From Planctomycetaceae bacterium (GTDB taxonomy: Bacteria > Planctomycetota > Planctomycetia > Planctomycetales > Planctomycetaceae), in contig JANQSH010000140.1 of the NCBI GenBank assembly GCA_028284145.1, forward strand, positions 56,754-120,753: a DNA stretch of 64,000 bases, read 5' to 3'. Below, piece by piece: positions 53,139 through 62,343 of this stretch (position 1 is its first letter; every line of letters starts with the position of its first letter). Both the position numbers and the translations under genes were made by a program. The notes beneath the pieces are model-generated. The model was not told the DNA's origin. It made no database searches and saw only the letters and a program-made list of their open reading frames with translations.

Positions 53139-53303
53139 ATGTCCGAAAACCTGCAGATTCCCGTTGATGCGTGGGCCCGCCACGACATGCTTTCCAACCT
53201 TCATACCGATACGAGCAATGAACACCAGACATCCGAGGGGAGCGTGACTGTAAAAGGGACGGGAACGATTGAAAAACCGACGACCTCAAAGCAGACTGAT
53301 TGA
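53139..53303 (+). CDS. 54-residue hypothetical protein
   Basis: ATG 53139 with GAAAGGG 9 nt upstream. Hydrophilic: SENLQIPVDAWARHDMLSNL, SVTVKGTGTIEKPTTSKQTD. No domain. The frame continues upstream without better starts. Confidence 0.45.
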   Translation: MSENLQIPVDAWARHDMLSNLHTDTSNEHQTSEGSVTVKGTGTIEKPTTSKQTD

Positions 53304-53397
53304 TGTAGCACACAGTCTGGAAGCGTGTTATTACAATCCACGTTGAACTGCAGGGACCTTCATACTCCTAATTGCAGTTCCAGATGAGGTTCAACCC

Positions 53398-53418
53398 GCT
53401 ACAGACAAAAGTCCGTCA
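53398..53418 (+). repeat. Family B end fragment
   Basis: GCTACAGACAAAAGTCCGTC matches the 3' end of family B (CACAGATAAAAGTCCGTCGG). Confidence 0.5.
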
Positions 53419-53790
53419 CCCTGATATTTCGTCAAAGCATGGTTTTCGTATGGAATATCCTCTGGACAGTTTCTTGTTTTCTTCAGGTAGGATGGAGCAT
53501 ATAGGATGGAGCATACTGGTGTGGTCAACGCTGAAATTGTTGACGATGTTGAACTGCTTCTTCGTTCCTCTCGCTTCTTTTTCGAATTCCAGAAACTCAT
53601 CCATGTCTGAAAGATCACAGATTGGATGATGCCCCCCCGACCGTTTGCTGGCCAGCCCCAAAGACTTTTCGAGCGAACTCAGGCTTTCTCTTCCCGCCGC
53701 CGCTTGATTCTGGCTGGCCAATGTCATCTTCATGGGATGACAATTCCTGTTCATCCGCCAGTCGCCTTTGCTCCGCCAGTTGTCAATCAG

Positions 53791-53885
53791 TTATAGCGGC
53801 AAACGGATAAGTGTGGCGTCTTTACGATCGGCTATTATCGTTCCAAATGGGGCGTAAGCCGCCACAGATAAAAGTCCGTCGGATT
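53791..53885 (+). repeat. Family B repeat, complete copy
   Basis: TTATAGCGGCAAACGGATAA, GTGTGGCGTCTTTACGATCG, GCTATTATCGTTCCAAATGG and ACAGATAAAAGTCCGTCGGA. Nearly identical over its length to 24242-24340. Confidence 0.75.
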
Positions 53886-54094
53886 AGTCGGTCAAAACAG
53901 TCAGCGTTGGCCCATCTGTCGAGTGGTGGATTGGTCTCATTCGAAGGGAAATCATCGCGATGAGACAACGGGTTGTCTCCAATTAACGTAAATGGCCTTG
54001 CCAATTGATGTTAATACGGATAACCTCCATTCAGCCAGAACGCAATCGCTTTTCAGCGATCGGGAGGCATGGCAGCCGATTAACCCGACATCCC

Positions 54095-55048
54095 ATGGCG
54101 TCCATGAGTTCGACTCTAACTGTGCAACATCAAACGTGGCAAGCATTTCAGCCGACGATCGAACAACGGCTGAACTCGTATATGGATGCGCTCCTCCAGA
54201 CGAAATTCAGTGGTGCCTCAACTGACTGCCCTCCCCAATTGCAAGAGGCGATGGCGTACAGTTTGATGGCTGGCGGGAAACGGCTGCGTCCCACTTTGGT
54301 TTTGATGGCTGCTGAAGCCTGTGGTGGCGAGGTGGAATCTGCTTTGCCCGCCGCTTGTGCGATCGAAATGGTGCACACCTATTCGCTCATTCACGATGAT
54401 CTTCCAGCGATGGATGACGATGATTTGCGTCGCGGGCGAAAAACAAACCACATTGAATTTGGCGAGGCAACGGCAATTCTTGCTGGCGATGCTCTTCTCA
54501 CATATGCGTTTGAAATTCTGGTAAAAGAAGTGAAGCCGTACACTGCTGCCGCTGCCTGCTGTGGGGAACTTGCATTCGCTGCCGGAGCATGTGGCATGGT
54601 GGGCGGACAAGTTGCCGACCTGGAAGCCGAGGAGACTAACTGGAGCAAATACGAAGATACTGACCAGGCAGCCCGGCACCTGGAATCGATCCATCGTCGC
54701 AAAACCGGTTGTCTGATCACATGTGCGCTTCGCATGGGTGCGCATGTGGCAAATGCAGATCAAAAACGACTGGAGGCCTTGGATCATTATGGAAAGTCAG
54801 TTGGCTTGGCCTTCCAAATTGCGGATGATTTATTGGACATCTCCAGTGATGCAGTCAAAATGGGTAAGGAAACCCAAAAGGATGCGGACCACGGGAAGTT
54901 GACCTATCCAGGTTTGTGGGGGGTGGACGTCAGTCGCCAACGCGCGGCAGCGTTAGTCGAGGATGCTCGTCGCTGGATACAACCATTGGGCGAGAATGGC
55001 CGACAACTGGACGCATTAGCCCGGTATGTCGTGGAAAGAGAAAATTAA
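54095..55048 (+). CDS. ispA: Polyprenyl synthetase (farnesyl/geranylgeranyl diphosphate synthase type)
   Basis: About 317 residues. Condenses IPP with allylic diphosphates. First Asp-rich motif in LIHDDLPAMDDDDLRRGRKT, second in AFQIADDLLDISSDAVKMGK; chain-binding region AMAYSLMAGGKRLRPTLVLM. It directly precedes dxs (the ATG of dxs follows the stop codon with no gap), the usual isoprenoid pairing. Product length cannot be decided with confidence. ATG 54095 is used; ATG 54104 is possible. Confidence 0.95.
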   Translation: MASMSSTLTVQHQTWQAFQPTIEQRLNSYMDALLQTKFSGASTDCPPQLQEAMAYSLMAGGKRLRPTLVLMAAEACGGEVESALPAACAIEMVHTYSLIHDDLPAMDDDDLRRGRKTNHIEFGEATAILAGDALLTYAFEILVKEVKPYTAAAACCGELAFAAGACGMVGGQVADLEAEETNWSKYEDTDQAARHLESIHRRKTGCLITCALRMGAHVANADQKRLEALDHYGKSVGLAFQIADDLLDISSDAVKMGKETQKDADHGKLTYPGLWGVDVSRQRAAALVEDARRWIQPLGENGRQLDALARYVVEREN

Positions 55049-56989
55049 ATGGAATTTCAATTACTACCGGAAATCAAGTCTCCGAAGGATTTGCGGGGCT
55101 ACTCCGATGAACAGTTGCTGCAGCTTTGTGCTGAGATTCGTGAAGCCTTGTGCAATGTCGTCTCCAATCGCACGGCCCACTTCGCCAGTAACCTGGGCGT
55201 CGTTGAGTTGTGTGTTGCTTTGCATCTTGTGTACGACTTTGCGAAGGATCGATTGATCTGGGATACAGGGCATCAGATCTATCCGCACAAACTTGTGACT
55301 GGCCGTTTTAGCGAGTTTGAATCGATTCGCAACAAAGGCGGATTGATGGGATACCCCAATCCCGAAGAAAGTCCTTACGACCTCTTCATGACGGGACACG
55401 CCGGTGCAAGCGTTTCGACCGTTCTTGGTTTGAAAACCGCTGATGACCTGTTGTTTGACGATGGTCGAAAGTCGGTTGCAGTGATCGGTGATGGGGCGCT
55501 TCCTTCCGGCGTCGTATTCGAAGCGATGAACAATGCTGCCGGTCTCGACAAAGACCTGCTGGTCATCCTGAACGACAATAAAATGGGCATCTGCCCGCGG
55601 GTTGGTGGACTGGCATCTTATCTCGACAAGGCGCGGGTGGCTCCTTTTTACGATGGCCTGAAAAAAGACATCTCGTGGATACTCAATAAAGTTCCCGTCG
55701 TTGGGGAACCGGTTGAACACATGCTTGGCCAGTTCAAGGATTCGGTGAAATCATTTCTGCACGGTGGCATGCTGTTTGAGGAAATGGGTTTTCGCTACAT
55801 CGGTCCGGTCGATGGCCATGATCTGGCATCGCTGGTGAAATACCTGCGGATGGTTAAGGATGTAAAAGGTCCGGTATTGCTGCATGTCTTCACCGAAAAG
55901 GGACACGGTTTTGAACCCGCTTGCGAAGATCCGGTGAAGTTCCACTCACCTGCTCCGTTTGAACGCACTGGCGAAAATGAGATTGTCCCGGTGAGCAAAG
56001 GGGGGACTCCGGCTTACACCGATGTCGTGAGTGATGCCATTTACGATGCGATGGATCAGGATCGACGCGTGACCGTGTTGACCGCTGCGATGTGTGCCGG
56101 CAATAAACTCGATCGTATCCGAAACGACTTCCCGGAACGTTTCTTTGATACGGGAATTTGTGAAGGGCATGCGGTGGCATTCGCGGCAGGGATGGCCAAG
56201 TCGGGCGTTCGACCCATCGTTGACATCTACAGCACCTTTCTGCAGCGCAGTTTCGACCATATCTTCCAGGAAGTCGCATTGCAGAATCTGCCGGTCACAT
56301 TCTGTATGGATCGAGCCGGACTTTGTGGTCCCGATGGACCGACACATCATGGTGTGTTCGACATTTCCTACATGCGAATGTTCCCCAATATGACCGTTGC
56401 CGCGCCGGGCGATGCAGCCGACGTGCAACCGATGGTCGACTTTGCACTCAAGCATGATGGTCCGGTGGGAATTCGCTATCCGAAAACCGGTGCTGAAACC
56501 GTTCAGCGTGAACTGGCTCCGGTCGAACATGGACGCGCTGAAGTCTATTGTAGCGGTAACGATGGTGCCATCTTCGCTTACGGTGCGATGTTCCCCATGT
56601 GCGTACGTGTGGCTGAACAATTGCGTGATACTGGCATTCACCTCACGGTGGTCAATGCCCGCTTCGCCAAGCCACTCGATGAGCAAACGCTATTGCCGAT
56701 TATTGAGCAATCTCCATTCGTCATCACGGTGGAAGAAAATGCACTGCAGGGTGGATTCGGTTCCGCATTACTCGAAGCCGTCAACAAACAGCGAATTCGG
56801 TCGGACCATATTCATTGTCAGGGCGTTCCCGATCAATTTGTTGAACATGGTCAGCGTGGCGAATTGTTGAGCGACCTCGGACTGAATGAGAAAGGAATCA
56901 TAGCCCTGGTTCAGGATTTGTCCGCGACCGAAGCGGCGAATGACTCCGTTCTGCCGTTTGAGCAACCTTCAGCAACAGTCGAACATTAG
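55049..56989 (+). CDS. dxs: 1-deoxy-D-xylulose-5-phosphate synthase
   Basis: 646 residues. Thiamine-diphosphate enzyme that joins pyruvate and glyceraldehyde-3-phosphate in the MEP pathway. Motifs: ASNLGVVELCVALHLVYDF, WDTGHQIYPHKLVTGR, VIGDGALPSGVVFEAMNNAA, LNDNKMGICPRVGGLASYLD, FCMDRAGLCGPDGPTHHGVF. Some positions differ from common DXS sequences (the usual DVGHQ.YPHK and NDNEMSI stretches). It is fused end-to-start with ispA. A C repeat starts right after its stop codon. Confidence 0.95.
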   Translation: MEFQLLPEIKSPKDLRGYSDEQLLQLCAEIREALCNVVSNRTAHFASNLGVVELCVALHLVYDFAKDRLIWDTGHQIYPHKLVTGRFSEFESIRNKGGLMGYPNPEESPYDLFMTGHAGASVSTVLGLKTADDLLFDDGRKSVAVIGDGALPSGVVFEAMNNAAGLDKDLLVILNDNKMGICPRVGGLASYLDKARVAPFYDGLKKDISWILNKVPVVGEPVEHMLGQFKDSVKSFLHGGMLFEEMGFRYIGPVDGHDLASLVKYLRMVKDVKGPVLLHVFTEKGHGFEPACEDPVKFHSPAPFERTGENEIVPVSKGGTPAYTDVVSDAIYDAMDQDRRVTVLTAAMCAGNKLDRIRNDFPERFFDTGICEGHAVAFAAGMAKSGVRPIVDIYSTFLQRSFDHIFQEVALQNLPVTFCMDRAGLCGPDGPTHHGVFDISYMRMFPNMTVAAPGDAADVQPMVDFALKHDGPVGIRYPKTGAETVQRELAPVEHGRAEVYCSGNDGAIFAYGAMFPMCVRVAEQLRDTGIHLTVVNARFAKPLDEQTLLPIIEQSPFVITVEENALQGGFGSALLEAVNKQRIRSDHIHCQGVPDQFVEHGQRGELLSDLGLNEKGIIALVQDLSATEAANDSVLPFEQPSATVEH

Positions 56990-57096
56990 CGCCTTGTCAA
57001 AGCTTTGTTTTGAGGTACGGATTGACATAACCCACTCCGTTGTCGCTCTTTGTAACTTCGTAACTTCATTAAACCTTAACTTTCAGCCGGAATGCT
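56990..57096 (+). repeat. Family C repeat, complete copy
   Basis: CGCCTTGTCAAAGCTTTGTT, TTGAGGTACGGATTGACATA, ACCCACTCCGTTGTCGCTCT, TGTAACTTCGTAACTTCATT and CTTTCAGCCGGAATGC. It lies directly after the dxs stop codon. Confidence 0.75.
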
Positions 57097-57201
57097 GCGT
57101 TGGTTGCGATTCAATTGATTGGTGTGGCAGCCAGCAATCAGGCCGAAACTTCTGCCCTGATCTCGCTCAATAACGGAAAATACGATCAAAGAGTTTCACG
57201 G

Positions 57202-58587
57202 ATGACGACACGACATTTTCATAGCCGGTTGATTTCCCTTCTCGTGGCCTGGATCGCAACCTTTCTGTTTGTGGAATGTGCGACAGCGCAACCCGTTTCT
57301 GGCAAAATACCGATTGTCGAATCCGAAACAGATCAACGTGTTTTCGATGTGCGCTGTAAATTGTCAGTTACCGGCAAGACATTCGTCACCGCGACGGGCA
57401 ACACATCGAAAGACCTTGACCTCAAAGTGGACGCTACATTTCGCTTTCGCGAACGTCGGTTGAGTGGTGCGGGTCGAGACTATCTCGCGTTTCGCTCGTT
57501 GCGATACTACGACGATGCGCTGGCGAGTATCAACGTCGATGGGCATAAGACTGTTACGCAAATCTCCGAACCAAGCCGCTTTCTGGTCGCGCAGCTGCTG
57601 CGCGAAGGTGTCGATCTTTACTCACCAAACACACACATCTCGCAGAGTGAGTTAGACCTGCTGAAGATGCCGGGTGATCCACTGGCCGTTTTACCGATGC
57701 TTCCCAAAATGGATGTGGCGTTGAATGACGAGTGGCGTTGTGACAGTTGGACCGTCCAGTCATTGTTGCGAACCGAAGCGGTTATCAAGGAGAACCTGAC
57801 CTGCAAGTTGATTCGCCTCACGGAGAGCCAGGCGACGGTTTCATTTTCCGGTTTTACTGAAGGAGCCACACGCGGAGCCAAGACCAGGGTCGGAGTGAAG
57901 GGGCAATTTGTTTTCGACCGCTTGTCGAAACATGTCATGCGGATTGAGCTGACGCAGACAGAAAAAAGCAGCATCAGCGCGGTGGCACCGGGAAGTGAAG
58001 TGACCGCATCGATGACGGTTGACCGTGTAGTCGCTCCAACCATCGGCGTGTTGACTGATCAGGCGGCAGGTCAGATACCGCTGAATCCCAAACCGGCGCA
58101 ATTGCTGCTCAGCTACCGTACTCCCTGGAATTCCTCTTTTTTGCACGGACGCAACTGGCACGTGTTCCATCAGACCAATCGTGTCGCCGTTTTGCGGCTG
58201 GTCGATGGTGGAAATATGATTGCACAATGTAACATCTCCCCCGTGGAAAAAGTGGCTCCCGGTAAACACACACTTCCCGCTCAATTTCAGGCTGATATCC
58301 GCAGTTCACTCGGAGATCGATTCAAACAGTTTGGCAAAGCCGAGGAGTTAACAACCGAAGATGGGCGTTATGTGTTGCGAGTCGAAACCGAAGGCATTTC
58401 CAGCATCGATGAGAAGTCACCGATGACGTGGCTCTACTATCTTTGTGCCGCACCCGATGGCCGACAGATCTCATTTGTTTTTTCGGTGCGAACCACACTT
58501 GCCAGGGATCTGGCTGATCGTGACAAAGCGATCGTGCACAGCTTTCAGTTCTCACGTCCACAAGCTGCCAGGAAACCGGAGAATTAA
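57202..58587 (+). CDS. Secreted protein of unknown function
   Basis: About 461 residues. Signal peptide (LISLLVAWIATFLFVECATA, then QPVSG). The mature part is beta-rich (DVRCKLSVTGKTFVTATGNT, TRVGVKGQFVFDRLSKHVMR, WHVFHQTNRVAVLRLVDGG) and probably folds as a LolA-like or other beta-barrel/sandwich; this is a guess. No catalytic motif. ATG 57202 is chosen; the frame upstream reads through repeat C. Stands alone between dxs and the GGDEF gene. Confidence 0.75.
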   Translation: MTTRHFHSRLISLLVAWIATFLFVECATAQPVSGKIPIVESETDQRVFDVRCKLSVTGKTFVTATGNTSKDLDLKVDATFRFRERRLSGAGRDYLAFRSLRYYDDALASINVDGHKTVTQISEPSRFLVAQLLREGVDLYSPNTHISQSELDLLKMPGDPLAVLPMLPKMDVALNDEWRCDSWTVQSLLRTEAVIKENLTCKLIRLTESQATVSFSGFTEGATRGAKTRVGVKGQFVFDRLSKHVMRIELTQTEKSSISAVAPGSEVTASMTVDRVVAPTIGVLTDQAAGQIPLNPKPAQLLLSYRTPWNSSFLHGRNWHVFHQTNRVAVLRLVDGGNMIAQCNISPVEKVAPGKHTLPAQFQADIRSSLGDRFKQFGKAEELTTEDGRYVLRVETEGISSIDEKSPMTWLYYLCAAPDGRQISFVFSVRTTLARDLADRDKAIVHSFQFSRPQAARKPEN

Positions 58588-58716
58588 ACCAGAGAATCGG
58601 AATGATCCGCATAAGTGGTCAGGCTTTGACGAGCCACGACACCGAGCGGGAACTCATTGCAGTTCGCTATGAGCTAGGTTTGAGAAAACCTGTTTTAACT
58701 GTGATGAGGTAGTACA

Positions 58717-59688
58717 TTGTCGACTCTATTGCACAATATTTTGATATTGGGTGAAGCCCAGGTTTGGTTTCCGTCCAATTCGATGCTGGTCACCGGACTT
58801 CTGTTTGGTACGATCATCTTTGTGCTTGGCTTTGCAGCTGGTGTCATCTTTTTTCCTGCCTGGCAGAACCATACACGTCGGGCAGCCGAACGAAAGTTAT
58901 CGCAGCAATTCAAGCGTGTGATCGAACAACTCAATCAGACAGTCGCTGGAGTGAAAATTCTGTCAGACTGCCACGGTAAAAAGCTGACCGCCAGTCAATG
59001 TGCGAAGTTGGAGAAACATCGCAACACCATCAGTTCCGCGCTGAGTGACTTGCTGTCTGTGGCTGTCACAGCCAGAGCTTCAGATATCAGCGAAGAATCG
59101 ACTCCTCCCAAGACAGCCCGCAGTTCTCGACGATTGTTCGGTGGTGCAACCAGGATCAAATGGCAGCACGAACCGGTAGATGAATCGACCGGTTTGCCCA
59201 ACGAAGCAGCGTTGCTTGCGAATTTCTCTCTGTTGCTCGATGCAGCAAAGAAGTCAGGACGAGACAGTGGGCTGTTGTTCGTGAAAATCGATAAACTGTC
59301 ACATCTCAAATCCCGATTTGGAGCATTTGGCGTTCAGCACTTTGTGCAAAGAACGATCCAACTCATTCAGGAGTCGGTCAGCAAAACGGATCTCCTCTGT
59401 CATTGGCAGGATGATACATTCGCTATTCTGATGCCGGATACTGATCAGCGTTCCGGTACGGAGATTGCCAAAGCGATTCGGAATTCCATTCGCAACCATC
59501 ATTATCGGCATGACAAATCGAATGTCGAAGTACTGGTGACTGCCAGTCTCGGTTACACCCAATGCAAACCGGGAGATCATACCGACGTCCTCATCAGCAG
59601 GGGGCAATCTGCGTTGGAACGCTCGGAGAACCGCGGGCGGAACCAATTGCATCTCCACGAGGGCGAAACAGTCGGCCTGCTGACATGA
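58717..59688 (+). CDS. Membrane-anchored GGDEF-like protein with degenerate active site
   Basis: 323 residues from TTG 58717 (GAGG 7 nt upstream). One membrane helix (LVTGLLFGTIIFVLGFAAGV), a linker, then a GGDEF fold: DESTGLPNEAALLANFSLLL, LFVKIDKLSHLKSRFGAFGV, LLCHWQDDTFAILMPDTDQR. The signature loop that reads RYGGDEF in active diguanylate cyclases is HWQDDTF here, so GTP binding and catalysis are unlikely. It may be a c-di-GMP receptor or a structural relic. Confidence 0.88.
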   Translation: MSTLLHNILILGEAQVWFPSNSMLVTGLLFGTIIFVLGFAAGVIFFPAWQNHTRRAAERKLSQQFKRVIEQLNQTVAGVKILSDCHGKKLTASQCAKLEKHRNTISSALSDLLSVAVTARASDISEESTPPKTARSSRRLFGGATRIKWQHEPVDESTGLPNEAALLANFSLLLDAAKKSGRDSGLLFVKIDKLSHLKSRFGAFGVQHFVQRTIQLIQESVSKTDLLCHWQDDTFAILMPDTDQRSGTEIAKAIRNSIRNHHYRHDKSNVEVLVTASLGYTQCKPGDHTDVLISRGQSALERSENRGRNQLHLHEGETVGLLT

Positions 59689-59829
59689 ATCTCCGCGAAC
59701 GATTTGTCCCTGTATTGTCATATCGTTACGATCGGTGGTCTGGTTTCGAGAAAATTGCTCATTGACCCACTGCTGGTCGTTGATCATAATGGAGTATATA
59801 AGTTTGACTTTTGCCAGAGTGTGTGAACG

Positions 59830-60185
59830 GGGGGCGATTGGATTCGACTGGTTCACCATAGGTTGAGGTGGCGTGTCGTGGTTGATCAGCAGGCCACGTA
59901 AAAAGCTGATCAAAAAATTAATTGCCGAAAAGCAATACGCAATGGTTGCCTGATAAAGGCATCCCTGGCCTAGGAATCCCTGCCTGAGGAGTCCGACCGC
60001 CAGTTGCAATTTCAGGCTGGTGCAGAGTCATTGTTCACCACGCTCTGCATAAGATTTGTTGTGGACTGGTTGTGATCAGGTTTGGTCAGTTGTACCTGAC
60101 GCAGCGAGATTAATCAGCGGACTACACACGTAGAGGCTGAGACTGCGGGTTCACAGGACGCGGGTTCGATTCCCGCCGCCTCCAC
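59830..60185 (+). ncRNA. ssrA: Transfer-messenger RNA (tmRNA)
   Basis: The tRNA-like ends pair: GGGGGCG (59830-59836) with CGCCTCC (60178-60184), discriminator A at 60185. The 5' part GATTGGATTCGACTGG and the T-arm GCGGGTTCGATTCCCGC (60161-60177) are tmRNA hallmarks. The tag frame starts at GCC 59924 and reads AEKQYAMVA, then TGA and TAA (59951-59956); with the alanine from the charged tmRNA the appended tag is AAEKQYAMVA. It rescues stalled ribosomes with SmpB. The CCA end is not encoded. Its 3' end is a common integration target, and an integrase gene follows. Confidence 0.93.
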
Positions 60186-60192
60186 TGTCAAC

Positions 60193-60226
60193 AGCCACTT
60201 GCGAAGCTCGCAAGTGGCTGTTTTTG
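60193..60226 (+). terminator. Strong Rho-independent terminator after ssrA
   Basis: CAGCCACTTGCGA (60193-60205) and TCGCAAGTGGCTG (60209-60221) form a perfect 13-bp stem with loop AGC, followed by TTTTT (60222-60226). It lies 7 nt after the tmRNA end, within or at the border of the integrated element. Confidence 0.9.
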
Positions 60227-60287
60227 TTGGGTTTGCATAGTTTTGCTGTCCCGTAGCGTCTGTCCCAATGCCCCGTTTTTTCTCAAT

Positions 60288-60368
60288 AGTCCGACTCAAA
60301 GTCCGGTAAATAGTCCGATTCGAGCCTTTTCCGAGTCCGATTTCGTTCGTAGGATGGCTTATCGGACT
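60288..60368. promoter_or_regulatory. Cluster of AGTCCGA repeats upstream of the integrase
   Basis: AGTCCGA at 60288-60294, AGTCCGG at 60300-60306, AGTCCGA at 60312-60318 and 60334-60340, and the inverse TCGGACT at 60362-60368. Five sites in 81 bp between ssrA and the integrase gene resemble the arm-type or regulatory binding sites of site-specific recombination systems. Function inferred. Confidence 0.5.
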
Positions 60369-60406
60369 AAGACTCCTCTATCGACGGGACAGGCAAGGGA
60401 TCGGAA

Positions 60407-62239
60407 ATGGCGACTCGAACGGGCCGGCTCTCCAAGCCGGACAAACAGGGGCACTACGCCCGCCAACTGGGCTGGAAGCTAAACGGAAAGGGTGTCCGGG
60501 TTCAGCACAAGTTTCGACTTGGGGCCGATAAGCGAGAGGCTGAGAGGCGAGATGATCAGCTGCGGCGAATCTGGGAACAGATCGACAGCGATTCTCCTGA
60601 TGGTACAGCCCTGTGGAATGACCTGACACTAGAGATTGGAAAGCAGGTGGCCAAGGGGGCAGAAAAGGTTGCTCTCGCGCCGAAGCCTGAGGATGAATCC
60701 CCAGTAAGCTACGCATCGCGTCTCCAGCTAATCCAGAATCGCTTCACCTTCCTTCGGTTCGTCCCAACAGACCAGCTACGCTACACCGCTGGGGTTGGCG
60801 ATCGAGCCGTTGACATGCGCCAGGTCGTCTTACGGGACAATCCTTACGAAGATTACTGGCGAGATCGCGACCCCTTTGAAGCCCTGCCGTTGAAGCCAGA
60901 ATCAACCAATCCAACAGTCGGCAAAGGCGGGATCGAGGCTTTGCTCGATCCGCAGTATCGAACTCTTACCGAGTCAATTATCGACGACGGAGCGACGTTG
61001 CATCAAGCATTCGAGGCGTATGAAGAGTGGGTCAAGGAGCACTACTTCGACGAAACGACTCAGGCTCTGTCGGAGTATGCCTACACCAAGCTCGGCCAGA
61101 TCGACACTTTGAAAGCCAGGCACGACGACACTCCCCTCGTCGAGATTGACTACGACTTCATCGAGAAGATGTATCGTTTCTGGAAGCAGCGCCCAATGAA
61201 GCGGAGCAGGAACGGCGAGAAGAAACGCATGAGTCGCTCGTCGATTCGTCACTATCTCGGCGAGCTCCACCGCTTCTTCAAATGGCTGCACCGATCTAAG
61301 GACTTTGCGTGGCGGAAACCAGAAGACCTTGATGACATTGACCGGAGCGTTCCTCTCGATACCGAATCAGTGAAACGCCGCATCCGCAAAGTGGACACGT
61401 TTCAGCTTGAGGAGTTGAGGCTGCTCAATCGCTACGCCACTCCAATCGAACGCCTTTACCTGATGCTCGGGCTGAATTGCGGATTCGGAACCAAAGAAAT
61501 CGCCACGCTGACTATCGGTGAAATCTTCCTGCACCAGGCACTTCCAGCCGATGAGCAGGAGGTCTTCGACTTTCCATCGACGGACGCCGACTCATTCGTG
61601 TCGCTGGTCCGTAACAAAACCACAATCGTCGGGAAGTACCTGCTTTTCGACCAGACCGTGAAGATGCTCGAATGGATCATGGCCCGCCGTCTGAAGCAAA
61701 AAAATCCCGCCCCTGACCAACCAGCCATCCTCAACAGTAAAGGAATGCCACTTGACAAACGAAGTGACAATGGGAATCCTTCTCGTCAGATTCCACACTC
61801 GTTTTCACGCCTCCAGAAACGAATTATCGACGATAGCAACGAGATCACGAAACTTCCGTTCAAGCATCTGAGAAAGACCGCAGGCGATTTGATCCGGCGG
61901 TTTTCCGATGGCGAAGTTTCCGGTGTGTTCCTCCTTCACGGAAACCCTGTCACCTCCGATAAATTGTCAGATGTCTACACGAACAGACCGTTCGGGAAGG
62001 TTTACGATGCGATCCGTCGTGTCGAGGAATACCTCCAACCGGTCTTTGAAGAAGCCGGCGACGCGCCGACTCTCGAACAGCCGCAGGCTTATACCAGCCG
62101 CAAGTCGATTGATCGGATCGCTGAGATGAAACGAGAAGGAAAGTCGATTCGTGAGATTGCAGAGGCCATTGGCAAGTCCCGAATGACTGTCCAACGTCAC
62201 ATCCAAAAGCTCCGGGACCGTGGGATTCTTGAAACGTAG
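60407..62239 (+). CDS. Tyrosine-recombinase-like integrase with C-terminal HTH
   Basis: 610 residues. A long N-terminal part (SAM-like, about 190-310: LHQAFEAYEEWVKEHYFDET), then the catalytic domain. The box II residues are recognisable: LPFKHLRKTAGDLIRRF (HxxR), SGVFLLHGNPVTSDKLSDVY (His, then the nucleophile Tyr in DVYTNR). The box I Arg (usually in GxRxxE) is not seen: GLNCGFGTKEIATLTIGEI has Gly. A resolvase-type HTH (SIREIAEAIGKSRMTVQRHI) ends the protein. Similar GF..KEI boxes occur in other planctomycete integrases, as far as I recall. ATG 60407 is used. Confidence 0.85.
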   Translation: MATRTGRLSKPDKQGHYARQLGWKLNGKGVRVQHKFRLGADKREAERRDDQLRRIWEQIDSDSPDGTALWNDLTLEIGKQVAKGAEKVALAPKPEDESPVSYASRLQLIQNRFTFLRFVPTDQLRYTAGVGDRAVDMRQVVLRDNPYEDYWRDRDPFEALPLKPESTNPTVGKGGIEALLDPQYRTLTESIIDDGATLHQAFEAYEEWVKEHYFDETTQALSEYAYTKLGQIDTLKARHDDTPLVEIDYDFIEKMYRFWKQRPMKRSRNGEKKRMSRSSIRHYLGELHRFFKWLHRSKDFAWRKPEDLDDIDRSVPLDTESVKRRIRKVDTFQLEELRLLNRYATPIERLYLMLGLNCGFGTKEIATLTIGEIFLHQALPADEQEVFDFPSTDADSFVSLVRNKTTIVGKYLLFDQTVKMLEWIMARRLKQKNPAPDQPAILNSKGMPLDKRSDNGNPSRQIPHSFSRLQKRIIDDSNEITKLPFKHLRKTAGDLIRRFSDGEVSGVFLLHGNPVTSDKLSDVYTNRPFGKVYDAIRRVEEYLQPVFEEAGDAPTLEQPQAYTSRKSIDRIAEMKREGKSIREIAEAIGKSRMTVQRHIQKLRDRGILET

Positions 62240-62343
62240 TGTTGAGGCCAGAAGACGGAACACAGCTCTTGACTTCATCCTCACCGAGCCAAGATTTCAC
62301 TACAACAAAACGCAACTCACCGTTCGAGCGAAAGATGGCTGCT
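62240..62343. other. Short gap after the integrase gene
   Basis: 104 bp between the integrase stop and the convergent M41-like gene. No further gene. Confidence 0.4.

Larger units (their letters stand above)
53304..54094. other. Intergenic region with family B repeats and a possible gene remnant
   Basis: About 790 bp. It holds a family B fragment (53398-53418) and a complete B copy (53791-53885). Between them a minus-strand frame gives QLAEQRRLADEQELSSHEDD and KRKPEFARKVFGAGQQTVGG, which looks like the end of a protein cut off by the B repeat. I cannot identify it. Confidence 0.5.

Noticed and set aside
53416..53754. 112-codon minus-strand frame
   Set aside because: No recognised family; a competing frame in the same strand looks more protein-like and is itself truncated by a repeat. 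Left as a possible remnant only.
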